Shown: positions 9,801 through 17,624 of the stretch, piece by piece
Layout of the letters: each line of letters opens with the position of its first letter
Numbering within the stretch: position 1 is the first letter of the stretch
Assembly: GCA_964528575.1 (NCBI GenBank)
Contig: CAZGTQ010000103.1
Span: 1-54,790, forward strand
Direction: 5' to 3'
Length of the DNA: 54,790 nucleotides
Origin: CAZGTQ01 sp964528575
GTDB lineage: Bacteria; Planctomycetota; UBA1135; GCA-002686595
The notes under the pieces: generated by a model
The model's database searches: none
The model's input: the letters and a program-made list of their open reading frames with translations, nothing else
Told to the model about the DNA's origin: nothing
Made by a program: the position numbers and the translations under genes

Positions 9801-10594
9801 ACCTCGACGCGGCGCAGGGAGCGGTCCACTTCTCGCTGGTCTTCCCGGGCCCGCCGTTTCTCGGGCTCCTGAAGAACGTGCCGTACGCTCCGTACACCGT
9901 GTTCAAGAACGCGACGAACCCGTTCGCGGGCCGACGCTTCGCAGCCGGCGAGCACCGGCTCGACGTGACGCCGGCGGGGAGCGCGGCGACGACGACCTAC
10001 GTGTTCGAGGTGCTCGGCGGGACGCCGCGCCGGATCGCCGGCTACCGCGACGACTTCCAGGACGGCTCGCCGGCCGCGGGCTGGTTCTATGCGTGGAACG
10101 ACGGCGGCTCCGTGCTCGCGCCGACGAGCCGCCTGACGCTCAACTGGAACCCCGTCGAGTCGCAGTACACCGAGACCGGCGCGGATTGGCCGAACCCGCT
10201 CCCGAGCGAGCTCACCTGGGGCGCGCTGCACGCGAACGGCGGCTGGCCGGGTCTCGGCACGTCGCAGGGCGTCGCGCACGACCGCTACGTGCAGGCGGGC
10301 TTGCGCGTCTGGTCGACGGGCTTCGTCAAGCTGCAGGCGATCGACGTCGCTCCGCTCAACCCGAACACGAACGGAGTCGACGTGTACGTGCTGCGCGAGT
10401 CGGGCGGCGCCATCGTCGACTCGATCGGACCCGTCTACGCGAGCGAAGCGAATCCGATCAGCGACGCCGCCTCGCCCGCGTTCGCGGTGTCGCCCGGCGA
10501 CGTCGTCTGGCTCGCAGTCGGCCCGCACCTCCACGCGAGCGCCGACCGGTTCGACCTCGACTTCGAGGTCTGGTTCAACGAGACGTCGTGGTGA
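6836..10594 (+). CDS. Large secreted protein with LamG-like domain and a CxxCH haem motif
   Basis: The 1252-aa product starts at the first of two tandem ATGs; a purine-rich GAGAGAGG lies about 10 bp upstream. Residues 1-26 are a signal peptide ending in an APTRAQ-type cleavage site. Residues about 50-420 look like a repetitive beta structure (possibly a propeller) with lines such as FEPTIAGDGRLLVFRIGS. Residues about 580-760 fit a concanavalin/LamG fold. CLSCH at C865-C868-H869 is a c-type haem attachment motif. The C-terminal 200 residues are another beta-rich module. The combination resembles large extracellular planctomycete proteins of unknown substrate; by the motif it should be exported and may carry one haem. 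No enzymatic role can be assigned. It ends at a strong bidirectional hairpin shared with the convergent gene. Confidence 0.8.
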   Translation: MMHCRSRARVLAALALVPVLVAPTRAQNLPDGPAIWREVTGIENLPGAGHAWDPRFTRPHVPSFRTTSDGRIAVNVKGVPRITLLKPEKLDPTGANPAPPPFLHQPPGSYTMSWDDSGTNVGYVGGTAAAAANIYNGSTSRNVVHGCLWDDALPISNGLGQDVYDLKVLVTTNSPSQNVQIFVTPVTVVVGQPKTANAHIVSVTKSGLTLEGPVYDSDPLVTRQFNGTAFEPTIAGDGRLLVFRIGSPNLPVGPDGNTTPHGVDIVYSYYEIGATADPTKWLDVYPIPHAPYDVRVVAKFGFARNPFLDPRGQPIPEWEDLGGTYPWIDRGAKNLFFTTIGARLHTASSGWMAGRYGLEFHPDDPNPLYGAEANGITRGVAFAGLWSRGKTVLVDNLNNDMDYAIGNQGAPPVGAQQRLVKLFADGGPDGSGRLLLGYGRANHNPAFPPGENTNTTIIDSIENKLNTKRNAVPIAPRDVVWFVQNGKHTDQLVFDDYVDPDALVVASMAGLIRFPDDVAGTQRNSFVYDDGWNTSSEQWGPPASFPIRIQNAATAHHRWLLPPYGELVHSGDGRLEPAATGGVHGRGLWLEDGVGLRFDVPSQVDAPSGLDPDQRDAYVGLFVDCRFADDDADRLLLSFPDGSRLFLRGRSQILFDDGAGPVHFAPLPSSFTHTTSSLPSPFELFPDAGWTHVGLRIEDGGHTVTLLVAGLPLSRWRHPVDTLFRVHGGPLVVGDPGGAYGGASFRGWVDELKVLLHELDPETACNHANGTLVGVDPGASATSWARRFAESFPDWAHAELAAELRARGEDAHALYACFQDSTSDDAVYADALPADVHARADAVHFPEGPLYYDAPRPDTTTNRFCLSCHAPGEQAGLTLFALAHAPVDAQDDPRRQPMQPPPLLGGFIPALNVNAGAVAQPPADVDLLSGTAPTDAWLLPQRGAQTSQIGSVFLVAAGSGEPLLELVSGSTVVVDPAVLEPSVFTLQANLDAAQGAVHFSLVFPGPPFLGLLKNVPYAPYTVFKNATNPFAGRRFAAGEHRLDVTPAGSAATTTYVFEVLGGTPRRIAGYRDDFQDGSPAAGWFYAWNDGGSVLAPTSRLTLNWNPVESQYTETGADWPNPLPSELTWGALHANGGWPGLGTSQGVAHDRYVQAGLRVWSTGFVKLQAIDVAPLNPNTNGVDVYVLRESGGAIVDSIGPVYASEANPISDAASPAFAVSPGDVVWLAVGPHLHASADRFDLDFEVWFNETSW

Positions 10595-10611
10595 GGCCGC
10601 GCCGAGTCAGA

Positions 10612-10662
10612 GCCCGTCGGAGAACTGGCGGCACTCGACGGGCCGCCAGTCCTCCGACGGGC
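10612..10662. terminator. Bidirectional terminator-like hairpin
   Basis: An 11-bp perfect stem (10612-10622 with 10652-10662) continues after one mismatch into an 8-bp perfect stem (10624-10631 with 10643-10650), closing an 11-nt loop. It sits exactly between two convergent stop codons. No long T-run follows, as is common in GC-rich bacteria. Confidence 0.75.
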
Positions 10663-10664
10663 GC

Positions 10665-11567
10665 TCAGTAGTACTCGTACGGCGGCGGCTTCGCGGCCCA
10701 GCCGAGCGCGAGCGCCGCGGCGCAGCAGAGCGCGACCGCGGCGAGCTCGACGGCGATGCGTTTCGCGCCGTTCAGGCGCGCGAGCGGGCCCAGCGCGCCG
10801 ATCCATGCGGCGGCGGGCGCGAAGAGCAGGAGCAGCCCCGCGAGGATCGGCATCCCCGGGCTCGTCAGCAGCACGCCCTGCATGAGCAGGCACGCGAGGA
10901 CGACGACGGCCACGCCGGCGGCGCCGCGCGCGAGGAGCAGATCGTCGCGGCGCAAGCTCAGGAGCAGCGGCGGCGCCACCGCGGCCGCGAGGCAGCCGGC
11001 GAGCTCGGCGACCACGGCGTTCGACGCGATGATCAGCCCGACGGACGCCGCGGACGCGCTCATCCAGATCGCGATCGGCACCGTCGGGCCCGCGCGCCGC
11101 GCCGCCAGGCGGTCGAGCGCGATCCACGCGGCGAGGAGCGCGGCGCCGCAACCGCCGACGCGCGCGGCGATCGCGCCGGCCTCGGAGCGCTCGAGCACGT
11201 TGAGCAGGAACCAGGCGGGGACCGCGAGTGCGAGCGCCACGCGGCCCGCGAGCGTCGCGGCGCGCGCGCGGCCACCGGCCTCGGCGAGGCCGAGCAGGAG
11301 CGTGGCGCCGACGAGCCAGAACATGCGCAGCCGGCCCTCGCGCGCGAGGCGCGGGGGCCAGCTCGCCAGCTCGGACAGCGCGGGCCAGCCGAAGCGCAGG
11401 CCCTGGCCGACGAGGTAGCCGAGCGCGAGCCCGGCCGCGACCGCGCGCGCGCGCCGCGGCGCCGCCGCCGGACCGCGGGCGCGCGCGGCGAGCAGCAGGA
11501 CGATCGCGCTCAACGCGAACGCCGGCAGACCGCCCCGCAGGACGAAGTTCAGCGCCTGGTCCAGCAA
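10665..11567 (-). CDS. Polytopic membrane protein of unknown function
   Basis: The product is 300 aa and very rich in Ala and Leu, with about eight or nine hydrophobic segments spread over its whole length (for example LPAFALSAIVLLLAAR, FWLVGATLLLGLAEA, ILAGLLLLFAPAAAWIGAL) separated by short Arg-rich loops. It has no signal peptide and no motif I recognise, and ends with a short hydrophilic PPYEYY tail. It lies 18 bp downstream of the YceI-family gene on the same strand and is probably co-transcribed with it. The function is unknown. Confidence 0.65.
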   Translation of the reverse strand: MLDQALNFVLRGGLPAFALSAIVLLLAARARGPAAAPRRARAVAAGLALGYLVGQGLRFGWPALSELASWPPRLAREGRLRMFWLVGATLLLGLAEAGGRARAATLAGRVALALAVPAWFLLNVLERSEAGAIAARVGGCGAALLAAWIALDRLAARRAGPTVPIAIWMSASAASVGLIIASNAVVAELAGCLAAAVAPPLLLSLRRDDLLLARGAAGVAVVVLACLLMQGVLLTSPGMPILAGLLLLFAPAAAWIGALGPLARLNGAKRIAVELAAVALCCAAALALGWAAKPPPYEYY

Positions 11568-11585
11568 GGGCGGACGCCCCGCGCG

Positions 11586-12206
11586 CTACTGCTTGTTCGC
11601 CTCGATCGCGAGCCAGATGCGCACGGTGTCGCCGAGCGCGTCGTCGGGCATGTTCTTCGCGGCCGGCATGGCGAACTCGTTCATGTCGATCTCGAACTCG
11701 GTGTGGAGCCCGAGCTTCGTGCCGCGCTCGCCGGTGCGCTTGCCGGTCTGCTCGACGGTGACGGTCTTCTCCTTCGTCACGCCGCGCACCGTCAGCTCGC
11801 CCGTGACCTCGTACGCGTCGCCCTTCTTCGCGACCTTCTTGCTGACGAACGTGATGTCCGGGAACTCGGTCGCGTTGAGGAAGTCCGCGTTCTTCAGGTG
11901 GTTGTCGCGCTTCGTGTTCGCCGAGTCGATGCTCTCCGCCGGGATCGTCAGCTTCACCGAGCTCTGCGCCGGCTTCGCCTCGTCGATCACGACCGTGCCC
12001 TCGATGTGGTTGAACGTCCCGTAGAAGTACGCGACGCCCATGTGCCACGCGCGGAAGACCGAGGACGAGTGGGTGGTGTCGATCTCGTACGTCTCGGCAG
12101 CCGCCGTCGCGGGAGCGGAGCCGGACGGGCCGAACGAGGCGCCACGAGCCAAGAGGGGGACGAGGAGCCCGATGGCGAGCGCGGGAACGCAGAGCAGGAT
12201 CTTCAT
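11586..12206 (-). CDS. YceI-family periplasmic protein
   Basis: The 206-aa product starts at ATG 12206 with a clear signal peptide (MKILLCVPALAIGLLVPLLARG). The mature part matches the YceI lipocalin-like fold: the opening ETYEIDTTHSSSVFRAWHMG strand, then a VSKKV strand, TGELTVRGVTKEKTV and a final LGDTVRIWLAIEANKQ strand. YceI proteins bind long isoprenoid or lipid molecules in the periplasm. The gene lies 110 bp downstream of the metallopeptidase gene and just upstream of a membrane-protein gene on the same strand. The ligand cannot be inferred. Confidence 0.9.
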   Translation of the reverse strand: MKILLCVPALAIGLLVPLLARGASFGPSGSAPATAAAETYEIDTTHSSSVFRAWHMGVAYFYGTFNHIEGTVVIDEAKPAQSSVKLTIPAESIDSANTKRDNHLKNADFLNATEFPDITFVSKKVAKKGDAYEVTGELTVRGVTKEKTVTVEQTGKRTGERGTKLGLHTEFEIDMNEFAMPAAKNMPDDALGDTVRIWLAIEANKQ

Positions 12207-12316
12207 GGCGATGAGGTCTGGGGGCCTTGGACAGCGACCGGGATTCGGCCGGCGGCGGGCGCGCCATGATCGGCGCGGCCACCGCACAGGGTCAATGCCC
12301 GGCCGACCGCGGCGCG

Positions 12317-14524
12317 TCAGAACGCGATCGTCCCGGTCTGGACGTTCGTCGCGTCCAGCGGGAAGGATCCGTCGTAACGCAACCCTTGCACGTAGATCTT
12401 GGTGCCGAACGGCGCGCTCGGGAACGGGAACGTCTGCCGGGCCCATCCCGAGCTCGGGATGAACGTCGTCCAGACGCTCAGGAGCGTCGTCGAGCCGTTG
12501 CCGATGCCGAGGGAGTAGAGCCCCGGGACGACCGACGGGATCAGGTGGGGTGACACGGCGAGGATCATCACGTCGCCCGGCGTCCCGCCCAGCGTGATCG
12601 TCGCCCCGAGCGTCGAGAGCAAGAAGAACGGCTCGCTGTTCTCCACGTCGACGACCGGGGGCTCGTTCAGCGTCACCGTGATCGTCTCGTTCGCCGAGCC
12701 GGCCTGGTTCGTGACGACGATCGGCACGGCGCCGGTCGCGAGGACGAGCGGCATGTCGAAGCGCAGCGTCGACTGCCCGACGAGCGTCGGCGTCACCGCG
12801 ACGCCGCCGACGGTGACGGTCGTCCCGACGACGAAGCCGCCGCCGGTCAGGGTGACGACCGGCGGCCCGTCGACCGTGACCGCAAGGACCTGCGCAGGGC
12901 TCACGTTCGCGATCACCGGGGGCGTCGGCGCCTCGAACGTCACGCGCGCTCGGAACTCGTACGAGCCCGTGCGCCGGTAGGAGTGCTGCGTGCGCACCTC
13001 GGCGGACCAGTTGCCGGTGGCGTCCGCGGTCACGCCCAGGAGCGCGGCGTTGCGGCCGGCGCCGCCGTCCTCCGTCTGCGCGAAGATCGTCCCGTTCGGC
13101 CGGCGCAGCACGAGGAACGTGTCGGCGTACGTGTCGGCGTCCGCGGCACCGCCGGGGTAGCGCGTCTCCGCGTCGAAGACCGAGCCCGACGCGACGAAGA
13201 ACGCGTAGACGTCGGTGTCGCCGGTCCCGGGCGACGGCGGGCTCGCCGACGACGCGTACAGCGTGCGCACCGGACCCCACGACGTCGTCGGCGTGTACTG
13301 CGTCGGCGCGAGGATCGTGTTGTTCGGCTCGGCGCCGTCGAGCGTGAAGCGCATGCCCCAGCCGTCGAACACGCTCGAGAGCTCCGCGTAGCGGCCGTGG
13401 TTGGTCGGCGCGAAGAAGCCCTCGAAGTTGTTGCGGATCGTCAGGTTCTGCGCGCCGGCGACGGGCGATCCGTCGAACACCTTCCACTGCACGGCGTCGC
13501 CCGTCAGCCCGCTGTCGAACAGGAACGAGCCATCGATCACGTCGTCGTCGTTGCCGGGGCTCGTATCGTCCGTCGCCGCCGTGTCGACGACGTCCCACAG
13601 CGCGCACGCGACCGCTGCTTCGTCCGCTTCGCCGCGGATGTTCGCGCCGAACGGGCTGCCGTTCTCGAGGCGCAGCCGAAGCTGCAGCGAGCCGAAGCCG
13701 GTCGACCCGTTCCCGTCGCAGTCGAGGTAGATCCCCGGATCCGAGACGCCCTGGAACTGACGCACGGCCGCCGCGAAGAACGTCGCGTAGCCCTCGCCGT
13801 ACGAGAGCCGCGGGTCCTGGTCGCTGTCGGGGATGAAGTGCGTGCCGCCGGGGCTGTCGCTGTTCGAGTAGAGGTTGTGGACGACGTGGCCGATCTCGTG
13901 CAGTTGCACCGTGTCGTCGAATCCGTCGTCATCGGCCATGTTCGCGACGCTCCCCGACGCGAACGAGGTGCTGCCGCCCGGCCACTCGATGCGCATCTGC
14001 TGCGGCGGGCCGCCCACGCCCTGCGCCTGGACGTACTGCAGCGCCGAGACGAGCTGGTCGAGCATGTTGAACGGCCCGCCGACGGAGCCGCCCGACGACA
14101 CCTTCTGCGCGACGATGACGCCGACGTCGAGGTCGACGTTCTTGTTCCAGCTCGGGAACACGGGCGAGGTGACGGCATAGAGGCTGTTGCCGGCGTCCGT
14201 CGCGCGGAGCTGGTTCTGGAACGCGAAGCTCTGCGAGCGGCAGCGGACCTCGATGTCGCTCGTCCCCGACCCGGGCACCGGGATCGAGAACGCGCCGTCG
14301 AGCCCGGTCGTGCCCGTCGCGAGGACGCTGCCGTTGGCCGCGTTCAAGACCTGGACGAACGCGAGGCGGATCGGCAGCTCGGTCTCGCCGGCCGCGAAGC
14401 CGCCGCCGTAGCTGAACGGCCGGTCGACGTAGCGGAACGTGCCCCGCGCGACGAAATCCGCGCTCGCCGGAGCGGCCAGCAGCGCGAGCGCGCCGCCGAG
14501 CGCCAGCGCGACCCGCGCCCTCAC
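12317..14524 (-). CDS. Secreted HExxH metallopeptidase-like protein with IPT/TIG domain
   Basis: The 735-aa product starts at a GTG (14524) that overlaps the previous stop (GTGA), followed by a signal peptide ending in LLAAPASA. An N-terminal beta domain (about 25-110) is followed by a zincin-like region with HEIGH (H209, E210, H213) and a downstream GEGYATFFAAA helix that could supply the third zinc ligand. Residues about 475-520 look like a pre-peptidase/bacterial pre-peptidase C-type domain and residues about 540-630 like an IPT/TIG immunoglobulin-like domain. The last 100 residues form a beta module that resembles the tail of the lamin-tail-like protein at 53279-54280. It is probably an extracellular protease; substrate unknown. 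Co-translation with the small secreted protein upstream suggests that they act together. Confidence 0.78.
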   Translation of the reverse strand: MRARVALALGGALALLAAPASADFVARGTFRYVDRPFSYGGGFAAGETELPIRLAFVQVLNAANGSVLATGTTGLDGAFSIPVPGSGTSDIEVRCRSQSFAFQNQLRATDAGNSLYAVTSPVFPSWNKNVDLDVGVIVAQKVSSGGSVGGPFNMLDQLVSALQYVQAQGVGGPPQQMRIEWPGGSTSFASGSVANMADDDGFDDTVQLHEIGHVVHNLYSNSDSPGGTHFIPDSDQDPRLSYGEGYATFFAAAVRQFQGVSDPGIYLDCDGNGSTGFGSLQLRLRLENGSPFGANIRGEADEAAVACALWDVVDTAATDDTSPGNDDDVIDGSFLFDSGLTGDAVQWKVFDGSPVAGAQNLTIRNNFEGFFAPTNHGRYAELSSVFDGWGMRFTLDGAEPNNTILAPTQYTPTTSWGPVRTLYASSASPPSPGTGDTDVYAFFVASGSVFDAETRYPGGAADADTYADTFLVLRRPNGTIFAQTEDGGAGRNAALLGVTADATGNWSAEVRTQHSYRRTGSYEFRARVTFEAPTPPVIANVSPAQVLAVTVDGPPVVTLTGGGFVVGTTVTVGGVAVTPTLVGQSTLRFDMPLVLATGAVPIVVTNQAGSANETITVTLNEPPVVDVENSEPFFLLSTLGATITLGGTPGDVMILAVSPHLIPSVVPGLYSLGIGNGSTTLLSVWTTFIPSSGWARQTFPFPSAPFGTKIYVQGLRYDGSFPLDATNVQTGTIAF

Positions 14525-15081
14525 CGTCCACCTCCGAGCGGAGTGCCGCCGCGGCGCACGGACGGCACCTCGAGCAGGACCTCGCCCTCGTGCACGATGC
14601 GCCGCACCTCGGGCGGCGTGCGGTCGATCGCGCCGCGCTCGACCACGCTGCGCGCCGTCACCCACGCGACCCCGTCCGGCGCGTCCGGATCCTCGATCGC
14701 GATCCGCGCGAGCACCTCGACCGTCGCGCCGCCCGGGGGCAGCTCGACCCGCGCCGCGCCCGAGCGCCGCGCGCTCGCCCCCAGCGGCCCGCTCGCCGGA
14801 CGATCGTGCCAGGCGAGGGTGCCGCCGTGCGGCAGCCGCAGCTCGACCTCGAGGGCCTGCGCCTCGACCAGCGGCTCGATCTCGTAGTCGAGCCGCAGTG
14901 CGTCGCTCCCGCCGCTCGCCTGCACGGTGATGCGCACGGGTGCCTGGGGCTTGCAGCCGGCGGAGCCGACCTCCGGGGCGGCCGGGCGGGCGTCCCGCTC
15001 CTGCGCGGGGCATGGCGTGGGAACGAGCGGCGGTACGAGGCCCGCGACGGCGGCCGCGAGCACGAGAGCGATCCACTTCAT
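14521..15081 (-). CDS. Small secreted protein of unknown function
   Basis: The start at ATG 15081 is preferred over an in-frame ATG 144 bp upstream, because CGGAG lies about 10 bp before it and a signal peptide (MKWIALVLAAAVAGLVPP) follows at once. The 186-aa product has a predicted mature beta-rich region with one cysteine near the N-terminus (GCKPQAP) and phrases such as VRITVQASGGSDALRLDYEIEPL, like a bacterial immunoglobulin-like or stalk domain. Its stop overlaps the GTG of the metallopeptidase gene by 4 bp, indicating translational coupling. A chaperone, inhibitor or surface-partner role is possible, but nothing shows which. Confidence 0.65.
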   Translation of the reverse strand: MKWIALVLAAAVAGLVPPLVPTPCPAQERDARPAAPEVGSAGCKPQAPVRITVQASGGSDALRLDYEIEPLVEAQALEVELRLPHGGTLAWHDRPASGPLGASARRSGAARVELPPGGATVEVLARIAIEDPDAPDGVAWVTARSVVERGAIDRTPPEVRRIVHEGEVLLEVPSVRRGGTPLGGGR

Positions 15082-15258
15082 TCGAGACGTCTCCGGGGGG
15101 CGGGGGGAAGCGAGGCGAGAGCCCGGGCCTCCTGCCGAGGCTCGGCTCCGAAACGAGGACGGACCCCGGGGCCGCGAGGTTCCCGCCCAAGCCCTGGATC
15201 GGGCGCGCGGCTCCATGGGCTTCACCGGCGACCCGCGTTCGTGCCCGCTGGGGCGATC

Positions 15259-16260
15259 TCAGCCGAGGAGGTCGGCGACGACTTCCTTTTCCTGCTGCAG
15301 CTCGGCGACGCTCGCCGCGATCTTCTTGGCGAGGAATTCGTCGAGCTCGAGGCCGCCGAAGATCTCCCAGCCGCCGAAGCCGTTGGCGCGCACCGGCATC
15401 GACGCGATCAGCCCCTCGGGGATGCCGTAGGAGCCGTCGCTCTTGACGCAGACCGAACGGTACTCGCCCGTCTTGGTCGGCGTGCACAGGTCGCGCACGT
15501 GGTCGACGAGCGCGTTCGCGGCCGACGCCGCGCTCGACAGCCCGCGTGCGGCGATGACCGCGGCGCCGCGCTGCTGGACCGTCGCGAAGAACGCGCCCTC
15601 GAGCCACGCGCGGTCGCTGATCACCTCGACCGCCGGCTTGCCGTCGATGCGCGTGTGCACGAAGTCGGGCACCTGCGTCGCGGAGTGGTTGCCCCAGATC
15701 AGCGTGTTCTTGACGCTCGTGATCGGCACCCCGGCCTTTTTCGCGAGCTGGTTCTGCGCGCGGTTCTGGTCGAGCCGCGTCATCGCGGTGAAACGCTCGT
15801 CCGGCACGTCGGGCGCCGCGTGCATCGCGATCAGGCAGTTCGTGTTGCACGGGTTCCCGACGACCGCGACGCGCACGGCCGGCGACGCGTGGTCGTTGAT
15901 CGCGCGGCCCTGGGTCGTGAAGATCGGTCCGTTCTCGCGGATCAGGTCGTTGCGCTCCTGCCCCTTGCCGCGCGGCTTGCTGCCGATGAGCAGGCACCAG
16001 TTCGCGTCCGCGAAGCCGACGTTCGGGTCGCTCGTCAGCACCATGTCGTGGAGCAGCGGGAACGCGCAGTCCTCGAGCTCCAGCGCGACGCCGCCCAGCG
16101 CGGCCATCGCCTTCTCGTCGGGGATCTCGATCAACTGCAAGACCACCGGCTGATCGGGGCCGAACATCTGTCCGCTCGCGATGCGGGGGAGGAGCGCGTA
16201 GCCGATCTGGCCGGCGGCGCCGGTCACGGCGACCCGCATCGGTGCTTTCGTGGACTTCAT
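15259..16260 (-). CDS. mdh: Malate dehydrogenase
   Basis: It oxidises malate to oxaloacetate with NAD in the TCA cycle. The start was set at ATG 16260 (MKSTKAPMRVAVTG), so the dinucleotide-binding TGAAGQIGY loop lies at residues 13-21 as expected; the product is 333 aa, usual for the cytosolic-type (MDH type 2) family. Other landmarks are the VVGNPCNTN strand, the LDQNRAQNQLA region with substrate-binding arginines, and the catalytic histidine in LIWGNHSATQVPDF. The gene is divergent from ribD, with a 179-bp shared promoter region. Citrate synthase, another TCA enzyme, is encoded at 51981. Confidence 0.95.
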   Translation of the reverse strand: MKSTKAPMRVAVTGAAGQIGYALLPRIASGQMFGPDQPVVLQLIEIPDEKAMAALGGVALELEDCAFPLLHDMVLTSDPNVGFADANWCLLIGSKPRGKGQERNDLIRENGPIFTTQGRAINDHASPAVRVAVVGNPCNTNCLIAMHAAPDVPDERFTAMTRLDQNRAQNQLAKKAGVPITSVKNTLIWGNHSATQVPDFVHTRIDGKPAVEVISDRAWLEGAFFATVQQRGAAVIAARGLSSAASAANALVDHVRDLCTPTKTGEYRSVCVKSDGSYGIPEGLIASMPVRANGFGGWEIFGGLELDEFLAKKIAASVAELQQEKEVVADLLG

Positions 16261-16439
16261 GGCGGGCTGGTGTCTCGCGTGTGCTAGGGAAGCGGGGCCA
16301 GGGACGGCGCACAGTGTGCCGCCGCGCGCGCGCGGTGGAACGGGACGCCGCGATTTCGGGCGCGCGAGCCGCTTTCGGCGACGCCGACCCCGGAGCGCGA
16401 GGTGCGCCGGTCGATAGTCTAAGATCCCGCGGGACGCCC

Positions 16440-17603
16440 ATGACCCAGACGCTGCGCACACAGCAGGACGAGCGGAGCTTGCGCTCCCTGCTCGAGGAGC
16501 TCGGCCGGCGCTGCCGAGCGTTCCGCTTCGAGGTCGCGCCCAACCCCTGCGTCGGGGCGGCGATCGTCTCGGACGGCAAGGTCGTCGCCGAGGGCTTCCA
16601 CCGCGCGTGGGGCGCCGAGCACGCCGAGGTCGAGGCGCTGGCCGCCGCCGCGGCCGCCGGCGTCGCGGTCGGGCGTGACGACCTGCTCGCCGTCACGCTC
16701 GAGCCCTGCTCGTCCTCCGGCAAGCAGCCGCCGTGCACCGACGCGATCCTCGCCTCCGGCATCGGCCGGGTCGTCGTCGGCGACGTCGACCCGGACCCGC
16801 GCCACCGCGGCCGCGGCATCGACCTCTTGCGCGAGCGCGGCGTCGCGGTCGACTTGCTCCCGCACGCCTCGGACTTGCGCGACGTCGCGCCGCACTTCGT
16901 CCATTGGACGCACTTCGACCGGCTGCGCCGGCCGCGTCCCTGGCTCGTCGCGAAGTGGGCGCAGACCCGCACCGGCCAGCTCACCCCGCCCGAGAACGTC
17001 GGCGAGGGCCGCTGGATCTCGTCGCCCGCCACGCTGAACGAGGTCCAGGTGCTGCGCGGCCGCGTCGACGCGATCCTGACGGGCATCGGCACCGTGCTCG
17101 CCGACGATCCGCGGTTCACCGTCCGCGCGCCCGGCGAGCCGAGCCGCGCCCCCGCGCGCGTCGTGCTCGACAGCGACCTGCGCACGCCGCTGGGAGCGCG
17201 CCTGCTCGAGCCGGCGGGCGAGCCGGGCGAGCGCGGCGGTCCGGTCACGATCCTGTGCCGCCCCGGCGCGAGCGCCTTGCGCCACCGCGCCCTCACCGAG
17301 GCGGGCGCGCGCGTGCACATGATCCGCGGCGGGGGCGACGGCGGCCTGTCGCTGCGCGGCGTGCTCGAGTGGCTGTGGGAGCAGGGCGCGCGCCGCGTGC
17401 TCGTCGAGGCGGGCCCGCGCTTGCTCGAAGCGCTCCTCGTCGCGCGCTTCGTCGACCAGTTGCGCGTCTACACCGGCTCGATCAACGGCGGCCGCGGCCC
17501 CTCGCTCGCGTCGCACCTCGACCCGTCGCACTTCCTCGACGGGCTGCACCGCGAGGTCGGCGACGACGCCGTGCTCGAGGCGTTCCTGCGCGCGTCGACG
17601 TGA
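16440..17603 (+). CDS. ribD: Bifunctional riboflavin biosynthesis deaminase/reductase RibD
   Basis: It deaminates the pyrimidine produced from GTP and then reduces its ribosyl side chain, giving the direct precursor pathway of lumazine and riboflavin. The ATG at 16440 gives 387 aa. The N-terminal cytidine-deaminase-type zinc site is intact: H61-A62-E63, then C90 and C99 in the PCSSSGKQPPC motif. The C-terminal RibD_C reductase domain follows from about residue 170 (WLVAKWAQTRTGQ, then DAILTGIGTVLADDPRFT). A TAAGAT hexamer at 16420-16425 may be the -10 element, which would give a very short leader. No other riboflavin gene is in the window. Confidence 0.95.
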   Translation: MTQTLRTQQDERSLRSLLEELGRRCRAFRFEVAPNPCVGAAIVSDGKVVAEGFHRAWGAEHAEVEALAAAAAAGVAVGRDDLLAVTLEPCSSSGKQPPCTDAILASGIGRVVVGDVDPDPRHRGRGIDLLRERGVAVDLLPHASDLRDVAPHFVHWTHFDRLRRPRPWLVAKWAQTRTGQLTPPENVGEGRWISSPATLNEVQVLRGRVDAILTGIGTVLADDPRFTVRAPGEPSRAPARVVLDSDLRTPLGARLLEPAGEPGERGGPVTILCRPGASALRHRALTEAGARVHMIRGGGDGGLSLRGVLEWLWEQGARRVLVEAGPRLLEALLVARFVDQLRVYTGSINGGRGPSLASHLDPSHFLDGLHREVGDDAVLEAFLRAST

Positions 17604-17624
17604 GAGCGGGGCTTCGACGACCCG

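Noticed and set aside
6389..10534. A 1381-codon minus-strand open frame
   Set aside because: It lies antisense to the signal-peptide-bearing secreted protein and consists of Arg/Val/Ala-rich shadow sequence without any domain.
12317..17320. A 1667-codon minus-strand open frame
   Set aside because: Only its last 735 codons are a gene (GTG at 14524). The rest is antisense to ribD and mdh reading, low-complexity Arg/Ala/Pro, caused by few stops in GC-rich DNA.
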